A stretch of 64,000 bases of DNA from Styela clava (taxonomy: Eukaryota; Chordata; Ascidiacea; Stolidobranchia; Styelidae), in the NCBI RefSeq assembly GCF_964204865.1, contig NC_135259.1:8876974-8940973 (forward strand), given 5' to 3'. Made by a program: the position numbers and the translations under genes. The notes under the pieces are model-generated. The model was given only the letters and a program-made list of their open reading frames with translations. It had not been told where the DNA came from and did not search any database. Below are positions 63,180-64,000 of the stretch, in pieces (position 1 is the first letter of the stretch; every line of letters begins with the position of its first letter).

Positions 63180-64000
63180 TTTATTTATTGCAATAAGCAA
63201 TTTTGTGAGGTTAGATTGTCAACAATTTCAATCAGCATTCATTCGAAGCCATCCGCTGTATAATATCTTAAGAACTCACTATTATATTCTTTTCTCGAAA
63301 TCGCGGTAGGTGCATAGGGTAGGCAATAAGTATACAATAATATTAGACAAAATATATGATCTCTTAGCATTTTGCAGCAGAAACAGTAAAGAATAGAGAT
63401 GGGAAGGGAAAATTTTAAACATCGGATCATGGATACGACGCATTCGCAATTCGAATTCTCTATTCGATCAGAATTCTCTATTCTTTTTCTCGCTACAAGC
63501 AAATCAAAGAGTATGGGAACACCGTTCTAAAGCACAATAAACTTGTCCATCGGGACAAGATTGTAGAAATTGTAAAGCATAAACCTTTGTCAATTACACT
63601 GGGATCTATATCAATTTTAGTAGTATAATCTTCCTACAATAAAAACTAAGAAAACAAGACCATCGTTAAGTAATGATTAACTTTTCGACTTTGGAAAAAC
63701 TGTTATCCCAGTACTTCCAAAACAAGAAAAATATAATGATATCAAGATATGTTCCTATAGTCTGTACCATTGTAGTTTGTTGTGTAGTAAGAACAATTTG
63801 GGAGCATTGATGTAATAGCAAGAAGATGGTTGGCAAGTAACATATAAGAATAACTATTATTCATCTTCTGAAACATCGGAATAGAACACATGCAACCAAA
63901 CATTGTTAAAATTACGAAGATTGTGTAGCAACATCTCTTGTTGTTTTCTTTGCAAGAAATATTAACTCAACAAGAGACTAAATCATCAATACCAATTCAA
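63180..64000. other. intergenic to window end, nothing recognised
   Basis: AT-rich, with short frames only. ATTCGAATTCTCTATTCG-type words near 63450-63485 are repeated twice in a row. No gene or mobile element is supported. Confidence 0.45.

Overview
This is a eukaryotic nuclear window, AT-rich, with split genes (introns mostly 100-500 bp, GT-AG) and many transposon remnants. No prokaryotic features are present. The gene set is a complete cartilage intermediate layer protein (CILP) homologue, a cyclin O-like gene and secreted Reeler-MAM proteins. With the compact introns, this suggests an invertebrate deuterostome, most likely a tunicate. The organism assignment is inference; the gene models were read by hand, and splice phases and total lengths were checked for consistency.

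Layout. From 1 to 6.6 kb there is mostly no gene: one possible small exon, a mariner-like MITE and one copy of an unclassified repeat. From 6.6 to 16.8 kb on the minus strand lies a 20-exon CILP-like gene (1,037 aa) with signal peptide, TSP1, carboxypeptidase-regulatory-like fold, Ig domain, furin site and the conserved C-terminal half. From about 17.8 to 55.6 kb is a locally duplicated block. Three tandem units of roughly 9-10 kb plus a shorter fourth each carry one plus-strand gene encoding a secreted Reeler-MAM protein in eight exons. Copies C (43.95-47.16 kb) and D (52.51-55.47 kb) are intact. Copy B (31.67-36.36 kb) has a 4-bp frameshift. Copy A (24.57-26.75 kb) has lost its signal-peptide region and half of the MAM domain but is still open. 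The units are littered with hAT elements, several with clear 8-bp target duplications and with empty sites visible in the paralogous unit.

From 57.4 to 60.8 kb is a plus-strand cyclin whose box most resembles cyclin O, with a long acidic, serine-rich N-terminus. At 62.67-63.07 kb is a small two-exon gene for an 86-aa secreted peptide precursor that I do not recognise. The rest is intergenic.

No pathway joins these genes. The unusual part is the Reeler-MAM family expansion between the CILP and cyclin genes: a secreted adhesion or defence-type architecture growing by tandem duplication, with gene death, and with a CRE-bearing repeat upstream of three of the four copies.
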